This document shows positions 21,975 through 33,178 of a stretch of DNA of 33,178 bases, in pieces. Where the stretch lies: contig JAHEGA010000002.1 in the NCBI GenBank assembly GCA_024639925.1, forward strand, positions 1 to 33,178. The letters run 5' to 3'. The notes beneath the pieces were generated by a model, which was not told where the DNA came from, searched no databases, and was given only the letters and a program-made list of their open reading frames with translations. Within the stretch, counting starts at the first letter, position 1. Each line of letters begins with the position of its first letter. The translations under genes and the position numbers were made by a program. The DNA is from Microbacteriaceae bacterium (GTDB lineage: Bacteria; Actinomycetota; Actinomycetes; Actinomycetales; Microbacteriaceae).

Positions 21975-24089
21975 TTAGTCGCCCTTGCCCTTCTGAATAA
22001 TCTCGTCGGCCACAGCCTTCGGGACTTCAGCATACGTCTCGAACGTCATCGAATACACCGCGCGGCCCGAAGTCTTCGACCTCAGGTCACCCACGTATCC
22101 GAACATTTCCGAGAGTGGCACGAGAGCGCTCACGACTTTTACGCCGGTTGCGTCCTCCATGCTCTGGACCTGCCCACGCCGTGAGTTGAGGTCACCGATG
22201 ACGTCTCCCATGTATTCCTCTGGGGTACGCACCTCGACAGCCATCAACGGCTCGAGCAGGACAGGTTGTGCTTTTCTCGCGGCCTCCTTGAAGACCATCG
22301 ATCCAGCGATTTTGAACGCCATCTCCGAGGAGTCGACGTCGTGGTACTGCCCATCCAGGAGTGTCGCTTTGACACCCACGGTTGGGTAGCCCGCCAGAAC
22401 GCCCACCTGCATGGCGTCCTGAATTCCTGCGTCCACGGAAGGAATGTATTCCCTGGGGATACGTCCACCCGTGACCTTGTTGTCAAATTCGTACATGGTC
22501 TCGCCCGTGACCTCGAGGGGCTCGAGCATGATCTGGACCTTCGCGAACTGTCCACTTCCACCGGTTTGCTTCTTGTGGGTGTAGTCGATCTTGTCGATGG
22601 TCTTACGAATCGTCTCGCGGTAGGCCACCTGGGGCTTACCCACGTTGGCTTCCACGTTGAATTCACGCTTCATCCGGTCAACGAGGATGTCGAGGTGCAA
22701 CTCGCCCATTCCCTTAATGACAGTCTGACCCGTTTCCACGTTCTGTTCGGTGCGGAAGGTGGGGTCTTCTTCCGCAAGCTTCTGGATGGCCAGTGAGAGC
22801 TTCTCCTGGTCAGCCTTGGTCTTGGGCTCGATGGCCACCTCAATGACAGGCTCGGGGAAGGTCATGGATTCGAGGACGACCGGGCTACCCGGGTCACACA
22901 GGGTGTCACCGGTGGTGGTGTCCTTGAGGCCAATCACCGCGTAGATGTGTCCTGCGGACACCTTCTCTACGGGGTTCTCCTTGTTGGCGTGCATCTGGAA
23001 GATCTTCCCGATGCGCTCCTTCTTGTCCTTTGTGGAGTTCACGACCTGTGCACCGGAGTCAATACCGCCGGAGTACACGCGGATGTAGGTCAAGCGACCG
23101 AAGAAGGGGTGAACAGCAACCTTGAACGCGAGTGCCGAGAAGGGCTCTCCCGACTCAGGCTTGCGCACGACAACCTTCTCAGCGTCGCGAACGTCGTGAC
23201 CCTCCACAGCGGGCACATCGAGCGGCGAGGGCAGGTAATCAACAACCGCATCCAGCATGGGCTGAACACCGCGGTTCTTGAAGGACGAACCACACAGCAC
23301 GGGGTACGCGTCACCAGCAATGGTCAGTGCGCGGATGCCGGCCTTCAGCTCGTCGATGGAAATTTCATCTCCGGCCAGGAACTTCTCCAACAGTTCATCG
23401 CTGGATTCCGCAACAGCTTCCACAAGCTCCGCGCGGTACTGCTCAGCCTTGGCCTGCAGGTCCTCAGGGATGCCTTGTGTTTCGTACTCGGCGCCGAGGG
23501 ACACATCACCCTTGGCGTCACCGGTCCACACCTTGGCGTTCATTTCGATCAGATCAACGATGCCCACGAAGGAGCTCTCGAAACCGATCGGCAACTGAAG
23601 CACGAGGGGCTTTGCACCCAAGCGCTTCACGATGGTGTCAACGGTGTAGTAGAAGTCCGCACCGAGCTTGTCCATCTTGTTGACGAAGCAAATGCGGGGG
23701 ACGTTGTACTTGTCCGCCTGACGCCACACGGTCTCCGACTGGGGCTCCACACCCTCTTTACCGTCGAACACAGCAACGGCACCATCGAGTACGCGGAGGC
23801 TGCGCTCCACCTCAACGGTGAAGTCGACGTGTCCGGGGGTGTCGATGATGTTGATCTGGTGGTTGTCCCAGAAACAGGTTGTTGCCGCAGACGTAATGGT
23901 GATGCCGCGCTCTTGCTCCTGCGCCATCCAGTCCATCGTGGCTGCGCCATCGTGGACTTCACCAATCTTGTGGGAAATACCCGTGTAAAACAGAATGCGC
24001 TCTGTCGTCGTGGTCTTTCCCGCATCGATGTGGGCCATGATGCCGATGTTGCGGACCTTGTTCAGGTCAGTTAGCACGTCCTGTGCCAC
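21975..24089 (-). CDS. fusA: Elongation factor G
   Basis: EF-G drives translocation and, with RRF, ribosome recycling. The G1 loop AHIDAGKT is at residues 19-26, then RGITITSAATT, DTPGHVDFT and NKMDK. Domain IV has PREYIPSVDAGIQDAM and the C-terminus EVPKAVADEIIQKGKG. Length 704 is typical. The start is GTG at 24089 with GGAGG upstream. It lies between rpsG (39 bp) and tuf (95 bp). Confidence 0.98.
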   Translation of the reverse strand: MAQDVLTDLNKVRNIGIMAHIDAGKTTTTERILFYTGISHKIGEVHDGAATMDWMAQEQERGITITSAATTCFWDNHQINIIDTPGHVDFTVEVERSLRVLDGAVAVFDGKEGVEPQSETVWRQADKYNVPRICFVNKMDKLGADFYYTVDTIVKRLGAKPLVLQLPIGFESSFVGIVDLIEMNAKVWTGDAKGDVSLGAEYETQGIPEDLQAKAEQYRAELVEAVAESSDELLEKFLAGDEISIDELKAGIRALTIAGDAYPVLCGSSFKNRGVQPMLDAVVDYLPSPLDVPAVEGHDVRDAEKVVVRKPESGEPFSALAFKVAVHPFFGRLTYIRVYSGGIDSGAQVVNSTKDKKERIGKIFQMHANKENPVEKVSAGHIYAVIGLKDTTTGDTLCDPGSPVVLESMTFPEPVIEVAIEPKTKADQEKLSLAIQKLAEEDPTFRTEQNVETGQTVIKGMGELHLDILVDRMKREFNVEANVGKPQVAYRETIRKTIDKIDYTHKKQTGGSGQFAKVQIMLEPLEVTGETMYEFDNKVTGGRIPREYIPSVDAGIQDAMQVGVLAGYPTVGVKATLLDGQYHDVDSSEMAFKIAGSMVFKEAARKAQPVLLEPLMAVEVRTPEEYMGDVIGDLNSRRGQVQSMEDATGVKVVSALVPLSEMFGYVGDLRSKTSGRAVYSMTFETYAEVPKAVADEIIQKGKGD

Positions 24090-24128
24090 AGTGTTCCTCC
24101 GAGTTTTGGGGGGTTAGGGGGTGGGTTT

Positions 24129-24599
24129 CTACCAGCGGTAGTGAGCGAAGGCCTTGTTGGCTTCGGCCATCTTGTGGGTGTCTTCACGACGCTTCACCGC
24201 GGCACCGAGGCCGTTCGAGGCGTCCAAGATTTCGTTGGTCAAACGCTCGGTCATCGTCTTTTCGCGACGATCCTTGGCGTAGCTCGAGAGCCAACGCAAA
24301 GCCAACGTGTTCGCACGGTGAGGCTTGACCTCCACGGGCACCTGGTAGGTGGAACCACCCACGCGGCGTGAACGAACTTCCAGAGTGGGGCGCACGTTAT
24401 CCAGAGCCTTCTTCAGGGTGACAACGGGATCCTGGCCACTCTTGGTGTTCACACCTTCGAGCGCGCCGTACACAATGCGCTCGGCGAGACCTTTTTTGCC
24501 GCCGACAAGAATCTTGTTGACCAACTGGGAGACAACGGGCGAACCGTAGACCGGGTCAGCAACGACGGGGCGCTTGGGAGCGGGTCCTTTACGTGGCAT
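24129..24599 (-). CDS. rpsG: 30S ribosomal protein S7 (uS7)
   Basis: S7 nucleates the 30S head at the E site. The 156-residue protein starts MPRKGPAPKRPVVADPVYGSPVV and contains LVNKILVGGKKGLAERIVYGAL, GGSTYQVPVEV, and TMTERLTNEILDASNGLGAAVKRREDTHKMAEANKAFAHYRW. Its ATG overlaps the rpsL stop as TAATG, as expected for coupled translation in the str operon. Confidence 0.98.
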   Translation of the reverse strand: MPRKGPAPKRPVVADPVYGSPVVSQLVNKILVGGKKGLAERIVYGALEGVNTKSGQDPVVTLKKALDNVRPTLEVRSRRVGGSTYQVPVEVKPHRANTLALRWLSSYAKDRREKTMTERLTNEILDASNGLGAAVKRREDTHKMAEANKAFAHYRW

Positions 24600-24973
24600 T
24601 ACTTCTTCTCCATCTTTGCGCCGTAGAGGCTACGAGCCTGCTTGCGGTTCTTGACAGCCTGAGTGTCAAGGGCACCGCGGACAATCTTGTAACGGACACC
24701 GGGGAGGTCCTTCACACGACCACCGCGGACGAGCACCATCGAGTGCTCCTGGAGGTTGTGGCCTTCACCGGGAATGTAGGCGGTAACTTCCGTACCGTTG
24801 GAAAGCTTCACACGAGCGACCTTCCGCAGAGCCGAGTTCGGCTTCTTAGGGGTCGTGGTGTAGACACGCGTGCAGACGCCGCGCTGTTGGGGGTTGGCCT
24901 TCAGGGCAGGCGCCTTGGTCTTGGAAACCTTGGGCTTGCGTCCCTTACGGACCAACTGTTGAATCGTTGGCAC
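24599..24973 (-). CDS. rpsL: 30S ribosomal protein S12 (uS12)
   Basis: S12 is at the decoding centre. The conserved PTIQQLVRKGR start, TPKKPNSALRKVARV and GGRVKDLPGVRYKIVRG are all present. Lys43 and Lys88, the usual sites of streptomycin-resistance substitutions, are unchanged, so the sequence predicts sensitivity at this target. The start is GTG at 24973 with AAAGGAG 6 nt before. It opens the str operon behind a ~250-nt leader. Confidence 0.98.
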   Translation of the reverse strand: MPTIQQLVRKGRKPKVSKTKAPALKANPQQRGVCTRVYTTTPKKPNSALRKVARVKLSNGTEVTAYIPGEGHNLQEHSMVLVRGGRVKDLPGVRYKIVRGALDTQAVKNRKQARSLYGAKMEKK

Positions 24974-25022
24974 AGTTCACTCCTTTTGGTGCTGCACGGT
25001 GACAGCTCATTGATGGTGGTTA

Positions 25023-25051
25023 CTGGGTAGTGGTTGTTGCCCACCACCCAG
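25023..25051 (-). promoter_or_regulatory. rpsL leader: Stable hairpin in the str operon leader
   Basis: The minus-strand RNA forms an 11-bp stem (CTGGGTGGTGG with CCACTACCCAG, one G.U pair) around a 7-nt loop, about 50 nt before the rpsL start. No poly-U follows, so it may be an r-protein binding or stability element. The rest of 24974-25228 shows no gene I can support. Confidence 0.5.
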
Positions 25052-25228
25052 CGACATCTTCACCAAGATGCGCCAGGCGACTAACACTTGGTATGCCGTG
25101 GGGGTTGGTGTTGCCGTGTTGCCACCGCAGCCACCTCTGGACCCAATGTTGTGGAGTTGATGACCCGTGTCAGTGTCTCCCGAAACCGGGCGCCAAAGAC
25201 GGGCGTGCCATCGCGCACACAAACTCCT

Positions 25229-25257
25229 ACAGTAATGGCGATTTCACCACGGGTCAA
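25229..25257 (-). promoter_or_regulatory. Candidate promoter of the str operon
   Basis: Minus strand: TTGACC (25257-25252), a 17-bp spacer, then TACTGT (25234-25229). The -35 matches five of six and the -10 is TANNNT. The TGA inside TTGACC is the stop codon of the upstream prepilin peptidase gene. The predicted start near 25222 gives a leader of about 250 nt to rpsL. Confidence 0.6.
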
Positions 25258-25724
25258 ATGATTTTTTGACTTCCTGCCACGCTGGCCACGACAAGTGCCG
25301 CCGCCACCATAAAGGGCCCAAACGGGATGCCCTCCTGCGGTGTGACCACCTTTTTCATCATCAGCACACCGGCACTCACTCCCCCGAGAACAAAAGACAC
25401 CACCACGTGTGCGAGTGCGCCACCAGGAATGAGCGCCGCGGTGTAAAAACCCAGACTCACTTGGAGTTTCACATCCCCCCAGCCGAGCGGTCTTCCCGGC
25501 ATCAAGGCGCACAAGGCAAAGAAAGCCACACTCGCCACGGTCTCCCCCAGCGCCTCGTGCAACCGATCCGTGGGGAGGAACACTAACCCCCAGGTCCCCA
25601 CCACCAGCGCAAGAGGTTGGGTCAGACGATCCGGCAGGCGATGGGTCGCCAGATCAATCACGGCCAGCCGTAGACCCACGCCCGCGACAACAACGTGCAC
25701 CAGTGCGGCACCTACCCACTCCAT
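25254..25724 (-). CDS. A24-family prepilin peptidase (TadV/CpaA-like)
   Basis: A membrane aspartyl protease that cleaves type IV or Flp-type prepilin leader peptides. At 156 residues it lacks the N-terminal methyltransferase domain of PilD-type enzymes. The first catalytic aspartate is Asp24 in AVIDLATHRLPD, the second Asp84 in GWGDVKL, and the family motif IPFGPF lies at 133-138. Several hydrophobic segments (about 5-24, 36-50, 63-75, 105-121, 136-150) fit a polytopic protein. The ATG at 25724 is kept because a TAGCCT box sits 6 nt before it, suggesting a leaderless message. No pilin or pilus assembly gene is in the window, so its substrate is elsewhere and unknown. Confidence 0.85.
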   Translation of the reverse strand: MEWVGAALVHVVVAGVGLRLAVIDLATHRLPDRLTQPLALVVGTWGLVFLPTDRLHEALGETVASVAFFALCALMPGRPLGWGDVKLQVSLGFYTAALIPGGALAHVVVSFVLGGVSAGVLMMKKVVTPQEGIPFGPFMVAAALVVASVAGSQKII

Positions 25725-25730
25725 CCGGCC

Positions 25731-25736
25731 AGGCTA
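25731..25736 (-). promoter_or_regulatory. Candidate -10 box for the prepilin peptidase gene
   Basis: TAGCCT (TANNNT) is followed by GGCCGG and the ATG at 25724, so transcription would begin at or beside the start codon. The same TAGCCTGG string precedes coaA. There is no clear -35. Confidence 0.4.
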
Positions 25737-25776
25737 GGAAGACGGCGAGCGATCCACCTGCGTTATCCCCAGAACG

Positions 25777-25808
25777 ACAAAAGGGCCAGCAATTGCTGGC
25801 CCTTTTGT
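25777..25808 (-). terminator. Perfect palindromic terminator after rpoC
   Basis: A 32-bp perfect palindrome (half-site ACAAAAGGGCCAGCAA) 12 nt past the rpoC stop. The minus RNA has a GC-rich stem with a short loop, ending CCCTTTTGT. It closes the rpoBC transcript and, being symmetrical, would also act on plus-strand transcripts. Confidence 0.9.
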
Positions 25809-25820
25809 ACTGAGTGATTC

Positions 25821-29705
<3,885 letters not shown>

Positions 29706-29741
29706 GATGTGTCTCTCTCGTTAGTTTCTGTCGTCGAATTC

Positions 29742-32700
29742 TTAGATCTCGTCCACGGACGAAGACTCGAAGCGGGAGGAAATGTTGATTCCCAGCTCTT
29801 CCGCTGCGCGGTAGAGCTCGTCATCAGAATCCTTCAGCGAGACCACTTGGCCATCGGCTGACAGGACTTCGACGTTGAGACACAGAGACTGCATCTCTTT
29901 CATGAGCACCTTGAAGCTCTCGGGGATGCCGGGCTCCTGGATGTTTTCACCCTTGACGATCGATTCGTAGACCTTCACGCGACCGAGGATGTCATCCGAC
30001 TTGATGGTCAGAAGCTCCTGCAGGGCATAGGAGGCGCCATACGCTTCCAATGCCCACACTTCCATCTCACCAAAGCGCTGCCCACCGAACTGTGCTTTAC
30101 CACCGAGGGGCTGCTGGGTGATCATCGAGTACGGCCCCGTGGAGCGGGCGTGAATCTTGTCGTCGATGAGGTGGTGGAGCTTCAGGATGTACATGTAGCC
30201 CACCGAAATTGGCGCCGGGTAGGGCTCACCGGAGCGGCCATCAAACAGCTGGGCCTTTCCGGAGGATCCCACCATGCGGTTTCCATCGCGGTTCACCGTG
30301 GTCGAGTCCAACAGTCCGGCGATTTCTTCCTCGCTCGCACCGTCGAATACGGGGGTAGCAACCTTGGTGCCGGGCAGTGCTTCGCGAGCTTGTGCCGCGA
30401 GGCGCTTGGCCCAGGCGGGGTCACCGCTGACTTTCCAACCCTGCTTGGCTGCCCACCCAAGGTGGATTTCCAAGACCTGGCCGAAGTTCATCCGTCCAGG
30501 AACACCCAGGGGGTTCAGGATGATGTCCACGGGGGTGCCGTCTTCCAGGAAGGGCATGTCTTCGACAGGAAGAATCCTGGCGATAACACCCTTGTTTCCG
30601 TGACGGCCTGCGAGCTTGTCACCCTCGGAGATCTTGCGCTTCTGGGCGATGTAGACGACCACGCGCTGGTTCACACCGGAGCCCAGTTCGTCATCACCGT
30701 CAATGGCATCGAAGACCTTCACGCCGATGATGGTTCCCTGCTCACCGTGGGGCACCTTCAGAGAGGTGTCGCGAACTTCGCGGCTCTTCTCGTTGAAGAT
30801 GGCGCGCAACAGACGCTCTTCTGCGCTGAGCTCGGTTTCACCCTTCGGCGTTACCTTGCCGACAAGGATGTCGCCGGGGCGAACCTCGGCACCAATGCGG
30901 ATGATTCCGCGCTCGTCCAAGTTGGCGAGCATTTCGGGTCCGACGTTGGGAAGATCGCGCGTGATCTCTTCCTTACCGAGCTTCGTGTCCCGGGCGTCCA
31001 CTTCATACTCTTCGATGTGAATCGACGAGAGGGTGTCGTCCTTGACGAGGTTCTGCGACAGGATGATGGCGTCTTCGAAGTTGTAGCCCTCCCAGGACAT
31101 GAACGCCACGAGGAGGTTCTTACCCAGAGCCAATTCGCCATCTTCGGTGGCGGGGCCATCGGCGATAACCGAACCTTCGACAACCTTGTCGCCCACGCTG
31201 ACGCGGACCTGGTGGTTGTAGTTGGTGCCCTGGTTCGAGCGGTCAAACTTCCGCAGGGTGTAGGTCTTGGTCCCACCCTTGTCCTGCTTCACCACGGCGA
31301 AGTCAGCCGAGACCTCGGTGACGACACCGGGAGCCATCGCGGTGATGACATCACCGGCATCCACAGCGGCGAACGACTCCATACCGGTACCGACCAGCGG
31401 TGACTCGGAACGCAGCAGCGGCACAGCCTGACGCTGCATGTTCGCACCCATCAGGGCGCGGTTTGCGTCATCGTGCTCGAGGAACGGAATAAGAGAGGTA
31501 GCCACCGACACCATCTGACGGGGGGACACATCGACGTAGTCGACCGTCTCGGGGGCAACAAGTTCAACCTCGCCACCCTTCTTGCGGACCAAAACGCGGT
31601 CAACGGCAAACGTGCCATCGGCGTTCAGCGGCGTACCGGCCTGAGCAACAACGAACTCGTCCTCGTCGTTGGCGGTCAGGTAGTCAACGGCCTTGCCGAC
31701 CTTGCCCTTAGTGACGCGGCGGTAGGGGGTCTCGATGAAACCAAACGCGTTGATGCGCGCAAACGATGCCAACGAGCCGATCAGACCAATGTTCGGGCCT
31801 TCCGGGGTTTCGATCGGGCACATGCGGCCGTAGTGCGAAGGGTGCACATCGCGCACCTCAACACCGGCACGCTCACGGCTCAGACCACCCGGTCCAAGCG
31901 CCGAGAGGCGACGTTTGTGGGTCAGGCCCGAGAGCGGGTTGTTCTGATCCATGAACTGCGAGAGCTGGCTGGTGCCAAAGAACTCCTTGATGGCGGCCAC
32001 CACGGGGCGGACGTTAATCAACGTCTGCGGGGTGATCGCTTCAATGTCCTGCGTGGTCATGCGCTCACGAACCACGCGCTCCATCCGGGACAAACCGGTA
32101 CGAACCTGGTTCTGAATCAGTTCACCGACGGCACGGATGCGGCGGTTACCAAAGTGGTCGATGTCATCCACGTCAATGCGGATGTCAACCTTCTTGCCGC
32201 CACGCGAGCCCTCGATGTGAGTGCGGCCATCGTGCAGAGCCACCAGGTACTTGATGGTCGCGACAATGTCGTCGACCGTCAGGACCGAGTTCTTCAGAGG
32301 CTGCTCAAGACCCAGCTTGCGGTTGATCTTGTAGCGACCCACCTTGGCGAGGTCATAGCGCTTGGGGTTGAAGTAGAAGTTGTCCAACAGCGTGCGCGCT
32401 GCCTCAGCGGCAACCTGCTCGCCCGGACGCAGCTTGCGGTAAATGTCCTTGAGGGCTTCTTCCTTCGTGAGGATCGTGTCCTTCTCCAGAGCCTCGAGAA
32501 TGCTGCTGAATCCGGCAAAGTGCTTCGCGATGTCTTCGGAGGTCAGGCCGAGAGCTTTCAGGAAGACGGTGACGGACTGCTTGCGCTTGCGGTCAATACG
32601 CACGCCCACCTGGTCGCGCTTGTCGACCTCGAACTCCAACCACGCACCGCGGCTGGGGATCACGCGGACGGAGTGGATCTCCTTGTCGCTGACTTTGTCG

Positions 32701-33178
32701 AGCGAGGTGTCGAAATACACACCAGGGCTTCGCACCAACTGGGACACCACGACACGCTCGGTCCCGTTGATGATGAAGGTTCCCTTTTCGGTCATCAGGG
32801 GGAAGTCGCCCATGAAGACGGTCTGGGTCTTGATCTCACCGGTGAGGTGGTTCATGAACTCAGCCTCGACATACAGCGGTGCCGCGTAGGTCTTACCGCG
32901 TTCCTTGCACTCGTCCAGCGAATACTTTTCCTCTTCGAGGTAAGGGTTCTGGAACGAGAGCTGCATGGTCTCGCCCGAGTCTTCGATGGGAGAAATCTCC
33001 TCGAAGATCTCCGTGAGACCGCTGCGCTCGGTTACCGGTGTGTCACCGGCAGCCTTTGTCGCTTTGACTCGCGCCTTCCAGGCGGGAGCACCGACGAGCC
33101 ATTCGAAGCTCTCGGTCTGCAAGGCCAGCAGATCCGGGACATCGAGGGTGTCAGAAATTTTGGCAAACGTGAGTCGCT
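29742..33178 (-). CDS. rpoB: RNA polymerase beta subunit, N-terminus cut by window edge
   Basis: The beta subunit forms the other half of the active-site cleft and holds the rifampicin pocket. The frame is open to the window edge; residues RLTFAKISDTLDVPDLLALQ upstream of the first in-frame start-like codon are genuine RpoB, so the real start is outside, probably only a few codons away. The rifampicin region SQLSQFMDQNNPLSGLTHKR is unmutated at the usual resistance positions. The end shows GGKAQFGGQRFGEMEVWALEAYGA and the VDEI terminus. About 1144 residues are present. Confidence 0.98.
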   Translation of the reverse strand, partial: RLTFAKISDTLDVPDLLALQTESFEWLVGAPAWKARVKATKAAGDTPVTERSGLTEIFEEISPIEDSGETMQLSFQNPYLEEEKYSLDECKERGKTYAAPLYVEAEFMNHLTGEIKTQTVFMGDFPLMTEKGTFIINGTERVVVSQLVRSPGVYFDTSLDKVSDKEIHSVRVIPSRGAWLEFEVDKRDQVGVRIDRKRKQSVTVFLKALGLTSEDIAKHFAGFSSILEALEKDTILTKEEALKDIYRKLRPGEQVAAEAARTLLDNFYFNPKRYDLAKVGRYKINRKLGLEQPLKNSVLTVDDIVATIKYLVALHDGRTHIEGSRGGKKVDIRIDVDDIDHFGNRRIRAVGELIQNQVRTGLSRMERVVRERMTTQDIEAITPQTLINVRPVVAAIKEFFGTSQLSQFMDQNNPLSGLTHKRRLSALGPGGLSRERAGVEVRDVHPSHYGRMCPIETPEGPNIGLIGSLASFARINAFGFIETPYRRVTKGKVGKAVDYLTANDEDEFVVAQAGTPLNADGTFAVDRVLVRKKGGEVELVAPETVDYVDVSPRQMVSVATSLIPFLEHDDANRALMGANMQRQAVPLLRSESPLVGTGMESFAAVDAGDVITAMAPGVVTEVSADFAVVKQDKGGTKTYTLRKFDRSNQGTNYNHQVRVSVGDKVVEGSVIADGPATEDGELALGKNLLVAFMSWEGYNFEDAIILSQNLVKDDTLSSIHIEEYEVDARDTKLGKEEITRDLPNVGPEMLANLDERGIIRIGAEVRPGDILVGKVTPKGETELSAEERLLRAIFNEKSREVRDTSLKVPHGEQGTIIGVKVFDAIDGDDELGSGVNQRVVVYIAQKRKISEGDKLAGRHGNKGVIARILPVEDMPFLEDGTPVDIILNPLGVPGRMNFGQVLEIHLGWAAKQGWKVSGDPAWAKRLAAQAREALPGTKVATPVFDGASEEEIAGLLDSTTVNRDGNRMVGSSGKAQLFDGRSGEPYPAPISVGYMYILKLHHLIDDKIHARSTGPYSMITQQPLGGKAQFGGQRFGEMEVWALEAYGASYALQELLTIKSDDILGRVKVYESIVKGENIQEPGIPESFKVLMKEMQSLCLNVEVLSADGQVVSLKDSDDELYRAAEELGINISSRFESSSVDEI

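Noticed and set aside
22947..24074. 375-codon plus-strand open frame opposite fusA
   Set aside because: Antisense shadow of a highly conserved gene; no independent support.
25081..25512. 143-codon minus-strand frame overlapping the prepilin peptidase and running into the rpsL leader
   Set aside because: Most of it overlaps the peptidase in another frame; the leader part resembles no family I recognise and lies over a good promoter. I treat it as chance.

Overview
The window is a continuous block of core translation and transcription genes from the chromosome of an actinobacterium. Protein signatures (RpoB rifampicin region, RpoC N-terminus, SecY, short-LID adenylate kinase) and the gene order fit Micrococcales, most likely family Microbacteriaceae. 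The moderate G+C, low for that family by eye, and tight packing suggest a small-genome, possibly aquatic lineage (Pontimonas-like is a guess). Every gene except coaA is on the minus strand, so transcription runs right to left. Both outermost genes are cut by the window: rpoB lacks its start and glmS lacks its C-terminal half.

Layout in transcription order (high to low coordinates): rpoB-rpoC, closed by a perfect palindromic terminator; a lone A24 prepilin peptidase; the str operon rpsL-rpsG-fusA-tuf, with its own candidate promoter and structured leader, closed by a 16-bp-stem terminator; the S10 operon rpsJ-rplC-rplD-rplW-rplB-rpsS-rplV-rpsC-rplP-rpmC-rpsQ; the spc operon rplN-rplX-rplE-rpsH-rplF-rplR-rpsE-rpmD-rplO-secY-adk; the alpha operon infA-rpmJ-rpsM-rpsK-rpoA-rplQ, ending at a UUCG-loop terminator; truA; then rplM-rpsI-glmM from a separate candidate promoter. 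The plus-strand coaA converges on glmM (sharing a CTAG as both stop codons) and diverges from glmS.

The genes supply RNA polymerase (alpha, beta, beta'), most large and small ribosomal proteins, EF-G, EF-Tu, IF-1, the Sec translocon channel and adenylate kinase. Beside them sit tRNA pseudouridylation (TruA), CoA synthesis (CoaA) and two UDP-GlcNAc pathway enzymes (GlmM, GlmS). Nine junctions are TAATG stop-start overlaps, pointing to strong translational coupling. rpsN, map and rpsD, often found in these clusters, are absent from their usual slots.

I found no mobile element, CRISPR array, tRNA, rRNA, toxin or defence gene, and no convincing undescribed multi-gene system. The points most worth a second look are the 124-residue Lys/Ala/Pro tail on L15, the acidic tail on L17, the isolated prepilin peptidase between the rpo and str operons, two promoters whose TTGACC -35 box contains the upstream gene's TGA stop, three apparently leaderless genes (glmS, coaA, prepilin peptidase), and several intergenic hairpins that could set expression steps inside the ribosomal operons.
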